Below are positions 1-8,903 of a DNA stretch of 64,000 nucleotides, piece by piece. A program made the translations under genes and the position numbers. The notes beneath the pieces are model-generated. The model saw nothing but the letters and a program-made list of their open reading frames with translations. It made no database searches and was not told the DNA's origin. This stretch comes from Micromonospora sp. WMMA1947. Lineage in GTDB: Bacteria > Actinomycetota > Actinomycetes > Mycobacteriales > Micromonosporaceae. Numbering within the stretch: the first letter of the stretch is position 1; each line of letters begins with the position of its first letter. The DNA lies in NCBI RefSeq assembly GCF_027497355.1, contig NZ_CP114909.1, forward strand, positions 4,173,001-4,237,000, given 5' to 3'.

Positions 1-1
1 C

Positions 2-241
2 GGCGCCTGGCTGCTGACCCGGCCCGGGCTTCGGATCGCCGGCCTGCTGATGCTGGTGGGCGGGGGCGCCCAGCTCCTCGGCTTCGGGTGGGACATGTAC
101 CTGCACGGACAGGGCCGGTCGAGGGAGATCTGGCACGACCTGCTCTGGTACGGATTCGCGGTCGCCGTTCTCGGCGTGGTGCGTCTGGAGGCGCTCATGC
201 GTCGCCAACCGGTCGTCGCCAACATGCAGAACGCCGGCTGA
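2..241 (+). CDS. C-terminal part of an unrecognised membrane protein
   Basis: The reading frame is open from the left edge of the window and ends at TGA 239-241, so only the last 79 residues are visible. The segment contains two hydrophobic stretches (around GLLMLVGGGAQLLGF and LLWYGFAVAVLGVVRL) separated by a short polar loop, as in a small integral membrane protein. An internal ATG at 50 exists, but the hydrophobic frame continues upstream of it, so I treat the gene as cut by the window edge. It lies just upstream of a BlaI/M56 pair on the same strand. I do not recognise the family. Confidence 0.6.
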   Translation, partial: GAWLLTRPGLRIAGLLMLVGGGAQLLGFGWDMYLHGQGRSREIWHDLLWYGFAVAVLGVVRLEALMRRQPVVANMQNAG

Positions 242-247
242 AGCGGC

Positions 248-266
248 TACCTTTGTCGGCAAGGTA
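248..266. promoter_or_regulatory. Inverted repeat upstream of blaI-type gene (candidate operator)
   Basis: TACCTT (248-253) and AAGGTA (261-266) form a perfect 6-bp inverted repeat with a 7-nt spacer, 26 bp before the repressor start. BlaI/MecI proteins are dimeric and bind short palindromes in their own promoters, so this is a reasonable autoregulatory site. Assignment rests on position and symmetry only. Confidence 0.4.
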
Positions 267-292
267 TATCCGGTACGAAGGGTGGGGTGCTC

Positions 293-670
293 ATGTCGTC
301 CCAGCTGAGCAGGATGCTAGGAACCCTGGGTGCCGAGGTGCTGGAAACCCTGTGGGATGCGCCGAGGCCGCTCACGGTGCGGGAGGTGCAGGAGCGTCTC
401 AACCGCGCCCGCCCGGAACCGCTCGCCTACACGACGATCATGACCGTGCTGGCGAGGCTCGCCGAGCGGGACATCCTGGTCCGCGAGATGAATGGCCGGG
501 CGTACGTCTACCAGGCGGTCGTGGCCGACGCGGCGGAGCTGGCGGTGCGCGACGTGATCCGCGACCATGGCGAGATGGCCGTCGCCCACTTCGTCGACAT
601 GTACTCCGCCGAACTCGGCATCCGGTCCCGCCTGAGTCGCTTGATACGCGATGAGGACGCCGGCGGATAA
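293..670 (+). CDS. BlaI/MecI/CopY-family transcriptional repressor
   Basis: A protein of about 125 residues with the winged-helix pattern of BlaI/MecI: an N-terminal helix pair (LGTLGAEVLETLWDAP), the recognition region (LAYTTIMTVLARLAERDIL) and a basic wing, then a C-terminal dimerisation helix. I place the start at ATG 293 rather than GTG 287 because the AAGGGTGG ribosome-binding site at 278-285 is 7 nt from the former and only 1 nt from the latter. The next gene is an M56 peptidase. In known systems the sensor peptidase triggers cleavage of the repressor, so the two probably form one signalling unit. The inducing signal cannot be read from sequence. Confidence 0.88.
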   Translation: MSSQLSRMLGTLGAEVLETLWDAPRPLTVREVQERLNRARPEPLAYTTIMTVLARLAERDILVREMNGRAYVYQAVVADAAELAVRDVIRDHGEMAVAHFVDMYSAELGIRSRLSRLIRDEDAGG

Positions 671-736
671 GCGCTCTGAGCGACCCGTCCGCCACCTGCG
701 GCAAACGGCGACCAGACCTGAGGGAGGCAGCTGAGG

Positions 737-1612
737 ATGTGCTGCTCGGGCCGGTGGAGATACCCGCTGACGCGGGTGGCCCAGTTGACGACGGTGCTCG
801 TCGTGCTCGGCTACCTGGTGACCGAGATGAGCCGGGCGGTGGCCTCGTTCGAGCCGGGGGCCGCGGGTGACAGCGGCGGGCTGCCGAGGTTGGCCGTCGA
901 GATCCTCACCGCCGTCGGCATCGTGCTGACGGTGTCGGGGATCGTCCGCTGCGCGTTCACCCTGGTGCGTCAGTGCATGGGGATGTTGAGCCTGTCCGGG
1001 TGGGTGGCCGTGCACCGGATGGCGCCGGCTCCCCGGCTGCTGCGCGCCGCTGAGGGCGTCCTGCCTACCAATCGGATCGTGCAGGTCGACTCGCGCGGCG
1101 CGTTCGCGCTGACCTACGGTCTCCTACGGCCCCGGGTGTTGTTGAGCAGCGGATTCGTCGCGGTCGCCACCGAGGCCGAACTTGCCGTGGTGCTCCGGCA
1201 CGAATGGCACCACGCCGAGCGGCTCGACCCTCTGAACCGGTTGGTGCTCGGGCTGTTCTCCGCCCTGGTGTGGTACCTGCCCGGTAGCCGACGCATGCTC
1301 CGGCACCACCTGCTCTGCCAGGAACTGGCCGCCGACCGTGCGGCGCTGTCCCGATCCCGGCGCCAGGTGCTCGCGGGCGCGCTGTTGAAGGTCGCCTCGG
1401 CGCCGAAGTTCAATGCGGCCGTCGCCGGCATGCACACCGCGGAGATCCTCGAAGCCCGGGTACGGCAACTCGAGGGGCGGGTGGCCCGCCACGACGGGCG
1501 GCAGGCGGTGTACCGGCACATGCCCTGCGCACTGCTGATCGCCGCCGGACTGGTCGGTGACGTGACCCTGGCGACGGTCATCGAGCAGCTCTGCCGGCAG
1601 ACCGGAGGATGA
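737..1612 (+). CDS. M56-family (BlaR1-like) membrane metallopeptidase
   Basis: 291 residues with hydrophobic segments near residues 15-35 and 60-80 and another near the C-terminus, and a zinc-peptidase motif HEWHH in VVLRHEWHHAERLDP at about residue 155, followed by the downstream acidic region ELAADRAAL expected for the third zinc ligand. This matches M56 peptidases that act on BlaI-type repressors. The large extracellular penicillin-binding sensor domain of BlaR1 is absent, as in many actinobacterial BlaI-M56 pairs. GGAGG at 722-726 supports ATG 737. It follows the repressor by 66 bp on the same strand. Confidence 0.85.
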   Translation: MCCSGRWRYPLTRVAQLTTVLVVLGYLVTEMSRAVASFEPGAAGDSGGLPRLAVEILTAVGIVLTVSGIVRCAFTLVRQCMGMLSLSGWVAVHRMAPAPRLLRAAEGVLPTNRIVQVDSRGAFALTYGLLRPRVLLSSGFVAVATEAELAVVLRHEWHHAERLDPLNRLVLGLFSALVWYLPGSRRMLRHHLLCQELAADRAALSRSRRQVLAGALLKVASAPKFNAAVAGMHTAEILEARVRQLEGRVARHDGRQAVYRHMPCALLIAAGLVGDVTLATVIEQLCRQTGG

Positions 1613-1663
1613 CCGTCCCGGCCGGAGTTCCGTCGGCCGCCGCCGCAGCGGTGGGCCAGCAGG

Positions 1664-3160
1664 CTACGTCGCCGGCTCCACGGTCCGCCGCGCGTGTCGG
1701 AGCCGGAAGTCGTCGGGGTTGCGTCGGCGCACCATCCGCTGGTAGCGGGGTGTCCGGTAGGGCCAGTTCGTGGAGACCCGTCCGCTGGCGTCCTTGAACC
1801 AGCTGGTGCAGCGGTCGCCCCACACCATCCCGTCGAGGGCGCTGTCGACCAAGCGGCGCCACTCGGCCATCCGTTCCGGACGGACGTCCCACGCGCCGGC
1901 GCGCTGGTCGCGCGACGCCACCACCGACTGGGCGATGTAGTCCGCCTGCGACTCGAGCGCGAGCACCACTGAGTTGTGCCCGAGGTTGGTGTGCGGGCCG
2001 TACATGAGGAACATGTTCGGAAAGCCGTCGACCATCATGCCGAGGTAGGCGTACGCCCCCTGCTTCCACCTGTCGCGCAGCCGGACCCCGTCGGCGCCGG
2101 TCACCTCGACGGAGGCGAGGAACTCGGTGCTGCGGAAGCCGGTGGCGTAGATGATGGTGTCGACGCGGCGCTCCCGTCCGTCGGCCGTGTGGATGCCGTC
2201 CGCGGTGATCCGGGTGATCGCGTCTCGGACGACATCGACGTGCGGTTTGCTCAGGGCCGGATAGTAGTCGCTGGCGAGCAGGAGCCGCTTGCACCCGATG
2301 GGGTAGTCGGGGGTGAGCTTTTCGCGCAGGATGGGGTCGCTGACCTGGTCGTGCAGGTGCTTACGGGTCGCGGCGGCGAGGACACCGGCGATGCGGTGCC
2401 GGCGCAGCGCCGAGAAGAGGACCAGCTCCGAGCGCCAGAACAGCATCGACCGGTACGCCTGGTGCAACCCGGGCAGCACGCGCAGCGCGGAGCGTAACGA
2501 CGGGCGGAACTCCGGCGACGGTTTCGGCATGACGTACGCGGCCGACCGGTGGAACACGTGCAACTCGGCCACCTCGTCGACGATGCCGGGCACGATCTGT
2601 GCCGCGCTGGACCCGTTTCCGATGACCGCGACGCGTTGACCGGTCAGGTCCACCCGGGGGTCCCACTTCGCCGAGTGGAACGAGGTGCCCGCGAAGTCGT
2701 CCTGCCCGGGAATGGCCGGAACGTTGGGCAGGTGTAGCTGCCCGAGGGCGAAGACCGCCGCGTCGGCCTCGAAGCGCGTACCGTCGGTCGCGCTGAAGCT
2801 CCACGTGCAGGTGCCGTCGTCGTAGCTGGCGGACTCGATCTCCACGCCGGTGCGCATATGCGGCCGTAGGCCGTACCGGTCGGCGCAGCTTCGCAGGTAG
2901 TCGAGGATCTGCGGCTGGGCCGGGTAGCGCACCGACGCGTCGCGGTACGGCGCGAAGGAGTACGAGTAGAGGTGCGACGGGATGTCGCAGCTCGCACCCG
3001 GGTAGACGTTGTCGCGCCAGGTGCCGCCCAGGTCGTCACCCTTGTCGAGAATGAGGAACGAGTCGATCCCGCGCCGCTTCAGTTGGATGCCCACGGCCAG
3101 GCCCGCGAAGCCGGCGCCGACGACGATGACGGTGTGCCGTGACGGTCGATTGCCCTGCAC
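1664..3160 (-). CDS. Flavin-dependent Baeyer-Villiger-type monooxygenase
   Basis: 498 residues. The N-terminus has an FAD Rossmann motif (VVGAGFAGL, near residue 14) and the usual GGTWRDNVYPG segment. The Baeyer-Villiger fingerprint FxGxxxHxxxW(P/D) is present as FAGTSFHSAKWDP, directly followed by a second Rossmann motif for NADPH (VIGNGSSAAQIVP). The family inserts oxygen next to ketones or oxidises heteroatoms. The GTG start at 3160 is preceded by GGAGG. The gene ends close to, and convergent with, the M56 gene, and is the first of the leftward tailoring genes (monooxygenase, two methyltransferases, P450). A role in tailoring the neighbouring polyketide is an inference from position. Confidence 0.88.
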   Translation of the reverse strand: MQGNRPSRHTVIVVGAGFAGLAVGIQLKRRGIDSFLILDKGDDLGGTWRDNVYPGASCDIPSHLYSYSFAPYRDASVRYPAQPQILDYLRSCADRYGLRPHMRTGVEIESASYDDGTCTWSFSATDGTRFEADAAVFALGQLHLPNVPAIPGQDDFAGTSFHSAKWDPRVDLTGQRVAVIGNGSSAAQIVPGIVDEVAELHVFHRSAAYVMPKPSPEFRPSLRSALRVLPGLHQAYRSMLFWRSELVLFSALRRHRIAGVLAAATRKHLHDQVSDPILREKLTPDYPIGCKRLLLASDYYPALSKPHVDVVRDAITRITADGIHTADGRERRVDTIIYATGFRSTEFLASVEVTGADGVRLRDRWKQGAYAYLGMMVDGFPNMFLMYGPHTNLGHNSVVLALESQADYIAQSVVASRDQRAGAWDVRPERMAEWRRLVDSALDGMVWGDRCTSWFKDASGRVSTNWPYRTPRYQRMVRRRNPDDFRLRHARRTVEPAT

Positions 3161-3187
3161 TGGTGCGCCTCCTGGTGGTCGGCGGGG

Positions 3188-3979
3188 TCAGTTGACCCGG
3201 CGGTAGACCGACACGTGCCAAGGCGACTCACCGGTAAACTCCTGGCCCTCCCAGCCGCCCCACCGGCCTTCCGGCTTCAGGCCGGCCAGCCGAGCCATGA
3301 GGTCCAGCTCGCTGGGCCAGACGTAGCGGAACTGAAGGGGGTACTCCTGGACGCCGTCCTCCTTCTTGAGCCCGTAGCGCGGCCACATGCGTTGCGTCAC
3401 CGGGTCGTGGTTGGCGACGCTCAGCAGCAGGCTGGTGCTCTCCTTGCGGGCGACCTCCATCGCCTGACCGCTGCTGCGGCCGGCTTCGAACCGGGCCACG
3501 TCGGGGACGAACGCCTGCACCACCAGGGCGCCCCCTCTGACCAGGTGCTCGGCCGCGTTGCGGAGACACTGCACCTGGTCCTCTTGGCTGGGCAGGCTCA
3601 GAAGGGTGTTGAAGACGATGTAGACGACGCCGAACTTCCGGTCGACACGCACGTCGGTGAAGTCACCCAGCACCCGCTCGATCTGCTGGCCGCCGGGCTT
3701 GCCCGCCAGCAGGTTCAGCATCTGCACCGAGGCGTCCACTCCGGTGACGGACAACCCCTTGGCGGCCAGCGGGAGCGCCACCCGGCCGGTGCCCACGCCG
3801 AGTTCGAGCAGGTCCCCGGCGCCGGTCTCGGCGGCCGTCTGCTTGGACAGGTCGGCGAGGAAGGTGACCGTCTGCTCGGTGTCGTCCTGCAGCTGTACCA
3901 CCCAGTCGTCGTAGATCTCCGCCATGCGCTCGCCGTACGACTCTGGTCCGAATTCACTGTGATCAGTCATGGCCGACAT
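3188..3979 (-). CDS. Class I SAM-dependent methyltransferase
   Basis: 263 residues with the SAM-binding motif I LLELGVGTGRVALPLA (about residue 58) followed by the acidic motif II TGVDASVQML, typical of class I methyltransferases. The C-terminal half (FRYVWPSELDLMARLAGL) resembles small-molecule methyltransferases. The start at 3979 is preceded by GAAAG on the minus strand; a second ATG lies three codons later at 3970. It is 27 bp upstream of the monooxygenase gene and probably cotranscribed. The substrate is unknown, and methylation of an intermediate of the neighbouring cluster is an inference. Confidence 0.85.
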   Translation of the reverse strand: MSAMTDHSEFGPESYGERMAEIYDDWVVQLQDDTEQTVTFLADLSKQTAAETGAGDLLELGVGTGRVALPLAAKGLSVTGVDASVQMLNLLAGKPGGQQIERVLGDFTDVRVDRKFGVVYIVFNTLLSLPSQEDQVQCLRNAAEHLVRGGALVVQAFVPDVARFEAGRSSGQAMEVARKESTSLLLSVANHDPVTQRMWPRYGLKKEDGVQEYPLQFRYVWPSELDLMARLAGLKPEGRWGGWEGQEFTGESPWHVSVYRRVN

Positions 3980-4048
3980 TCAACTTTCGGTCAAGGGGTG
4001 GGAGCCAGACGCGGATAACCGGGTCGGCAGGGGTAGCCGACAGGTCAC

Positions 4049-4711
4049 CTAGTGATCTGTCGGCGAATTGTCCGGCTGGGTCTCGGCGCTCAGCCGGGCG
4101 AAGAGTGGCACGGGAAGCCACCGACTCAGGGGTACCGGGTCGAGCGTGACCCGCGACGTGGCGGACGCGTCGGTGCCGATGAGGCGTGCCGCCTGTTCCA
4201 TCTGCGCCGACCGGAAGTCGTAGATGAGCAGGCGACCGCCGGGCCGCAGCACCCGCAGCAGTTCGCTGACCGCCGCGATGAGGACCGGCCAGTGGTGCAT
4301 GCTCAGGGTGGAGACCACCACCGCGAACGAGCCGTCCGGATAGGGCAGGGCGGTGGCGTCGGCCACGTCGACGGTGACCCGGTCGGTCAGGTCGGCCTCG
4401 GTGACCCGCTCCCGCGCGGCGGCGACCATCTGCGGTGAGACGTCCACCCCGGTGAGGCGCAGGTCGGACCGTCGGGACGCCACCGTCCGCAGCAGCCGTG
4501 CCGGCCCGGTGCCGACGTCCAGGACGGGGCCGGTGGCCACCTCGCACACGTCACGGGCCACCCGGTCGTAGAGCCCGGCGAGCATCCGACCGCTCAGGCG
4601 GTCGTAGGTTTCGGCATTCATCCCCATTCCACTGGGGTCCGCCGCCCCGTGCTGGTGGCGGCCGCCGAGCAGCCGCGTAGAGCGATGTACGAAGTCACGC
4701 AGCGTTGCCAT
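4049..4711 (-). CDS. Class I SAM-dependent methyltransferase (UbiE-like)
   Basis: 220 residues. Motif I reads VLDVGTGPARLLRTVA and motif II LTGVDVSPQMVAAARER. The motif IV/post-IV region VVVSTLSMHHWP and the LRVLRPGGRLLIYDF segment are typical of methyltransferase family 11. It is unrelated in detail to the neighbouring methyltransferase at 3188-3979, so the cluster has two distinct candidate O/C-methyltransferases. It reads in the same direction as the P450 upstream and the methyltransferase downstream. Confidence 0.85.
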   Translation of the reverse strand: MATLRDFVHRSTRLLGGRHQHGAADPSGMGMNAETYDRLSGRMLAGLYDRVARDVCEVATGPVLDVGTGPARLLRTVASRRSDLRLTGVDVSPQMVAAARERVTEADLTDRVTVDVADATALPYPDGSFAVVVSTLSMHHWPVLIAAVSELLRVLRPGGRLLIYDFRSAQMEQAARLIGTDASATSRVTLDPVPLSRWLPVPLFARLSAETQPDNSPTDH

Positions 4712-4840
4712 TGGACACCTCGACTCACCTGCGGGCCCGGTGGATCCGGCCGTCTGCGGACAGTCTTGCAGTTCAGGCCAACATGAAGTAAAGGGGTGAC
4801 TCGCGTGGGTGCCGTCCGGCCGGCCCGGTACCCAGGGCCG

Positions 4841-6082
4841 TCAGCGGATGGCCGAGAAGGACACCTGCATGCGTTCCGGCCCGCGCAGGATGACGTGCGG
4901 GCGGTACTCCAGCGACTCCTCTACCAGCTGCGCGTTCTCGAACCTGGTCACGAAGGCCTCGATCGCCACCTCCGCTTCGAGCCTCCCCAGATTCGCGCCG
5001 AGGCAGAAGTGCGGACCGGCGGAGAAGGAGAGGTGGTTAAGCCGGTTCTCTCCACGGCGGGTGATGTCGAAGCGCTCCGGGTCCTCGAACACGTCCGGGT
5101 CGCGATTCGCGGCGGCCGTGAGCAGCAGCAGGTCCATCCCCTCGGGCACCGTGAGGTCGTCGAAGGTCATCTCGGAGCCGGCCATCCGGTGCAACATCTG
5201 CACCGACGGCTCGTACCGCAGGATCTCGTCGACCGCGCCCGGGATGAGGCTGACGTCCTCGCGCAGCATCGCGAGCTGGTCGGGGTGGCGCAGCAGGGTC
5301 AGGATGGCGTGCGAGATGAGGTTGGCCGTGGTCTCGTGGCCGGCCATGACCAGCAGGGCCAGGGTCGCGAGCAGTTCCGTCTCGGTCAGCCGGTCACCCT
5401 CGGCCTCGGCGCGCACGAGCCGGGGCAGGAGGTGTTCCTCCGACCATTCGCCCTTGGCGATGAGATCGCGGAAGTACTGGTAGAACGCGGCGCGCGTCTC
5501 CACGTCCTCCCGGTCCACGTCCTCGTCCCGGTTGGCCGCCATCAGCGGATCCAGTGCCCGACCCAGGATCGACGACCACTGGCCGAACACCCGGTGGTCC
5601 TCCGGCGGTACCCCGAGCAGCTCGCAGATCACCTTCACCGGGACCGGATACGCGAAGACGCTCGGCACGTCGACCGGCGACCCGTGCGCCGCCACATCGC
5701 GGACCAGCTCGTCGACCACGGCGCGTACCCGGGGCTCCAGGTTGGTGACCATGCGCGGGGTGAACGCCTTGGAGACCAGCCCTCGGAGGCGGGTGTGATC
5801 GGGCGGGTCCAGGAAGGTCATGACCTCCCGCCGGGACTCGACGGCCTGGCTGCTCAGGATCTTCGACCGGCTCCGGTCGGCGCTGGCGGCGGGATGCCGC
5901 AGCACGCGCTCGACGTCCTGGTGCCGGGCGAGCACCATCAGGTTGCCGTTCATCGCCATGAAGGGGGACGCCTCGCGGATCTGGCGCAACGACGGGTAGG
6001 GGTTGGGTCGGGACTCAGGATCGAAGAACTTCATCAGGTGCAGTTCCGGCGCATCCGTGTCGTCGATTACCGTGTCAGTCAT
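4841..6082 (-). CDS. Cytochrome P450 monooxygenase
   Basis: 413 residues, the usual size of soluble bacterial class I P450s. It has the I-helix oxygen-activation motif AGHETT, the K-helix ExxR as EILRYEP, and the heme loop FSAGPHFCLG near residue 355, whose Cys is the axial ligand. TFLDPPDHTRLRGLV is the conserved C-helix region. The same frame stays open upstream to 7465, but P450 homology begins at the ATG at 6082 (MTDTVIDDTDAPELHL), where a G-run sits just upstream. The gene is divergent from the nitroreductase-like gene at 6207. Redox partners are not encoded nearby. Confidence 0.9.
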   Translation of the reverse strand: MTDTVIDDTDAPELHLMKFFDPESRPNPYPSLRQIREASPFMAMNGNLMVLARHQDVERVLRHPAASADRSRSKILSSQAVESRREVMTFLDPPDHTRLRGLVSKAFTPRMVTNLEPRVRAVVDELVRDVAAHGSPVDVPSVFAYPVPVKVICELLGVPPEDHRVFGQWSSILGRALDPLMAANRDEDVDREDVETRAAFYQYFRDLIAKGEWSEEHLLPRLVRAEAEGDRLTETELLATLALLVMAGHETTANLISHAILTLLRHPDQLAMLREDVSLIPGAVDEILRYEPSVQMLHRMAGSEMTFDDLTVPEGMDLLLLTAAANRDPDVFEDPERFDITRRGENRLNHLSFSAGPHFCLGANLGRLEAEVAIEAFVTRFENAQLVEESLEYRPHVILRGPERMQVSFSAIR

Positions 6083-6133
6083 CCCCCCACTCTTGGAGAT
6101 TCCCGCACGTCCGGACAGGGCCACCCGCGCTGA

Positions 6134-6184
6134 CCGATCGGGTACCCCACGTTCGCGGCCTGAAGGGCGTTGCCGGTGACCGGC
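6134..6184. promoter_or_regulatory. Divergent promoter region with palindrome and shared motif
   Basis: The 124-bp gap between the P450 and the nitroreductase gene holds a perfect 13-bp palindrome GCCGGTGACCGGC (6172-6184) and the motif CCGATCGGGTACCC (6134-6147). The second motif recurs with one change at 12413-12426 in the other divergent promoter of this cluster. Both are candidate regulator sites; no protein can be assigned. Confidence 0.35.
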
Positions 6185-6206
6185 ACGACCGCGCAGTGTT
6201 GCTGCT

Positions 6207-7295
6207 ATGGATCTCACGGCGCTCAATCCAGCACAGCCTGAGCGAGGCTCCCCGTTCACGCCCTGGCAGACCTGGCGCGACGAGCAGGGACCGGCCGTGC
6301 TGGTCGCGGCGGCGATCCTCGCGGCGAACGCACGCAACGTCCAACCATGGTCATTCCGCGTGGCCCCCGACCGGATCGACCTCTTCGCCGACCTCACCCG
6401 ACGCCAGGGCGCGCTCGATCCGTTCGACCGCGAGCTGGACGTCGGCCTCGGCTGCGCGCTGGAGAACATGGTCCTGGCGGCGCGGGCCAGCGGATGGTCG
6501 CCCGAAATCCAACTCCGTCCGGACCCGGACCAACCCGAACACGCCGCGACCATGCTGCTGCGCCCGGGGACGCCGGACGTCTCCGAACTGTACCAGGCGA
6601 TACCCGCCAGGCACACCAACCGGGGGCCGTTCCGGAACGCGGCGCTCCCCGACGAACTGATCGCCGAGATCAGCGGCCTGGGCGCCGTCGACCTGCCGCG
6701 CACCGGAATCCGCTGGTTCACCACGGCGCAACAGCGCCGTCGTGTCGGCAACGCGCTGGTGGCGGCGACCGAGGCGGTCATCGAGGACGACGAGCAGTCC
6801 CGCGCCGGGCACGTCTGGTTCCGCGGCACCGACGCCGAGGTGCAACGCCACGCCGACGGGCTGACCACGGCGACGCAGGGAATGCACCCGCTGCTCGCCC
6901 GCATCGGCGGGTGGCTGCCCGCACCCTCCCGCCGGATGGCCGATCGCTTCTGGCTGCGCCAGACGAGAAAGGTGCACGTACCCACGGCGGCGGCGTTCGC
7001 GATCGTCACCGTGCCCGACGCCAGCGACGTCGTCGACCGGATCAACGGTGGCCGGCTGCTGCAGCGTATCCACCTCTTCGCCACCTCGCGCGGGCTGGCC
7101 GTTGGGCACCTCAACATGCTCACCGTGCGGGCCGACCGCGAGCGGCAGACCGGGGCGCCCGCGCGGTTCGGGCGGATCCTCGCCGACCTGGTCGACGACC
7201 CGGCTGCCCAGGCGCTAGTCACCTTCCGCATCGGATACCCCACGAGGCCGGCGGCGGCGAGCCCTCGTCGGCCGGTCGCCGCCGTTCTGCGCTGA
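6207..7295 (+). CDS. Acg-type nitroreductase-fold FMN-binding protein
   Basis: 362 residues. The N-terminal segment ILAANARNVQPWSF is the characteristic flavin-contacting region of Acg-like nitroreductase-fold proteins, followed by LDVGLGCALENMVLAARASG and IPARHTNRGPFRNA, which are family landmarks. The nitroreductase fold uses FMN to reduce diverse substrates, while the mycobacterial Acg protein is thought to sequester FMN, so activity is uncertain. The gene is divergent from the P450 and 51 bp upstream of an FAD oxidoreductase in the same direction. Its place in a tailoring block suggests a redox role in the pathway, by inference only. Confidence 0.8.
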   Translation: MDLTALNPAQPERGSPFTPWQTWRDEQGPAVLVAAAILAANARNVQPWSFRVAPDRIDLFADLTRRQGALDPFDRELDVGLGCALENMVLAARASGWSPEIQLRPDPDQPEHAATMLLRPGTPDVSELYQAIPARHTNRGPFRNAALPDELIAEISGLGAVDLPRTGIRWFTTAQQRRRVGNALVAATEAVIEDDEQSRAGHVWFRGTDAEVQRHADGLTTATQGMHPLLARIGGWLPAPSRRMADRFWLRQTRKVHVPTAAAFAIVTVPDASDVVDRINGGRLLQRIHLFATSRGLAVGHLNMLTVRADRERQTGAPARFGRILADLVDDPAAQALVTFRIGYPTRPAAASPRRPVAAVLR

Positions 7296-7346
7296 CGACG
7301 GACATCCGATCCGGACCATCCCCGCTTATCGGCAGGAGGACCACCC

Positions 7347-8567
7347 ATGTACGACGCGATCGTGGTCGGCGCCCGGTGCGCCGGATCCACCACGGCCATG
7401 CTCCTCGCCCGAGCCGGCCACCGCGTGCTGCTGCTCGATCGCGCCACCTTCCCAAGCGACACCATGTCGACGCACTACGTCCACCAGCCCACGATCGCTC
7501 GGCTGGCCCGCTGGGGTCTCCTCGACGAGCTGCAGCAGAGTGGCTGTCCGCCGCTGGAGGTGGCCCGCTGGACGCTGTCCGGTTTCTCGGTGACCGGCTG
7601 CGCGCCGCCGGTCGACGGCATCCGCGCCGCCTACGGACCCCGTCGGTACGTGCTCGACACGATGTTGGTCAGGGCCGCCGGCGCGGCGGGCGCCGAGGTG
7701 CGCGAAGGGGTCAACGTCAACGGTCTGTTCTGGGAGGACGGGCGGGTTGTCGGCGTGATCGGTAGCAGCGACCGGGGCACCCCCTTCACCGAGCGGGCCC
7801 GCGTGGTGATCGGGGCGGACGGCATCGACTCCGTGGTGGCCCGCAGCGTCGAGGCGCCGATGTACGAGGAGGTGCCCACCCTCTGCTGCCTGTACTACAC
7901 GTACTGGAGTGGGGTGCCCGCCGACTACGAGGTCTACGTCAACCAGCGGCGCGCCGTCGGGGTCGTACCCACCAACGACGGGCGCGTCATGGTCGGCATC
8001 CAGTGGCCGCGCGAGGAGTTCGAGGACGTCCGCAAGGACGTCGAGGGCAACTACTGGAAGGCGCTGGAGGTGGCCTCTCCCGCGTTTGCGGAGCGGCTGC
8101 GCGAGGGGCGTCGCGAGGAGCGGTTCGTCGGGACCGGCCGGCTGCCGAACTTCTTCCGGCAGGCCACCGGTCCGGGCTGGGCGCTCGTCGGTGACGCCGG
8201 ATTCCACAAGGACCCCGTGGGGGCGTTCGGCATCAGCGACGCCGTCCGTCATGCCGACCTGCTCGCCGAGCACCTGATCCCGGCCCTGTCGCAGGACGGT
8301 CCGCTCGAACCGGCCCTCGAGCGGTTCGGCGTCCGCCGTGACGAGGACGCCATGCCCGAGTACTACTTCAACCTCCAGGCGGCCCGCCTCGAGCCCATGC
8401 CCGAGCTGCTCGACGTGCTGCGGGTCATCGAGGGCGACCAGGAGCAGGTCGACAGGTTCTTCGGGCTGATCGCCGGAATGTACACCTGGCAGGAGTTCTT
8501 CACCGACGACCTGATCGCCCGCACCGAGGCCGCGCGCGCCCGCTCCGGCGGCGACCAGCCGATCTGA
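7347..8567 (+). CDS. FAD-dependent oxidoreductase (geranylgeranyl reductase/halogenase-like superfamily)
   Basis: 406 residues. The N-terminal FAD motif is IVVGARCAGSTTAMLLARAG with a following acidic residue region LLLDRATFPSD. The mid-protein motif VIGADGIDSVVARSV and the C-terminal GWALVGDAGFHKDPVGAFG (GD motif) are typical of group A flavin monooxygenase/reductase folds. It closely resembles the protein at 11045-12289 over its entire length, so the two are paralogues. AGGAGG lies just upstream of ATG 7347. A perfect hairpin follows the stop codon. Likely role: hydroxylation, epoxidation or reduction of the polyketide product. Confidence 0.82.
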   Translation: MYDAIVVGARCAGSTTAMLLARAGHRVLLLDRATFPSDTMSTHYVHQPTIARLARWGLLDELQQSGCPPLEVARWTLSGFSVTGCAPPVDGIRAAYGPRRYVLDTMLVRAAGAAGAEVREGVNVNGLFWEDGRVVGVIGSSDRGTPFTERARVVIGADGIDSVVARSVEAPMYEEVPTLCCLYYTYWSGVPADYEVYVNQRRAVGVVPTNDGRVMVGIQWPREEFEDVRKDVEGNYWKALEVASPAFAERLREGRREERFVGTGRLPNFFRQATGPGWALVGDAGFHKDPVGAFGISDAVRHADLLAEHLIPALSQDGPLEPALERFGVRRDEDAMPEYYFNLQAARLEPMPELLDVLRVIEGDQEQVDRFFGLIAGMYTWQEFFTDDLIARTEAARARSGGDQPI

Positions 8568-8590
8568 CCGCCGAGGTGCGTACGACCTGA

Positions 8591-8622
8591 TTCCCCCGCC
8601 CGCGACATCGTGGGCGGGGGAA
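8591..8622 (+). terminator. GC-rich hairpin after the FAD oxidoreductase
   Basis: TTCCCCCGCCC (8591-8601) and GGGCGGGGGAA (8612-8622) form a perfect 11-bp stem with a 10-nt loop, 24 bp after the stop codon at 8567. There is no strong T-tract, which is common for actinomycete terminators. Confidence 0.6.
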
Positions 8623-8762
8623 GGCGTTTGGGTGACCGCCCACCGCCACCGGCGGGCCGGCCGCCACGAGGTCGACTGACCGGTCCGGGTGGGGGTACGC
8701 CCAGGGCCCGTTGCACAAGAACTGGCCGGCCTGCGGCGGCCCCGAACGACGACACGCGGCGT

Positions 8763-8800
8763 CGCGGTTGCGTCCGGTGTCGTGTCCGGACGCAACCGCG
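8763..8800. terminator. 15-bp perfect hairpin (bidirectional terminator candidate)
   Basis: CGCGGTTGCGTCCGG (8763-8777) and its exact complement at 8786-8800 flank an 8-nt loop. The structure lies in the gap between the FAD oxidoreductase and the IS5 element, is followed by a weak T-rich stretch (TCTTGTT), and could stop transcription from either side. Confidence 0.5.
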
Positions 8801-8903
8801 TCTTGTTGGATCGCCGCCCGGGCTCCGCCTCGGCCCGACCGCCGTTGGAGAACAGGCTCTAGGCGGTGTCTTCAAAGGATCTTGGTGTCGGATGATGTAG
8901 CGC

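Noticed and set aside
6083..7465. N-terminal extension of the P450 frame upstream of 6082 (long leftward open frame)
   Set aside because: P450 similarity starts at ATG 6082; the extension is Arg/Ser/Pro-rich and antisense to the clear nitroreductase gene.
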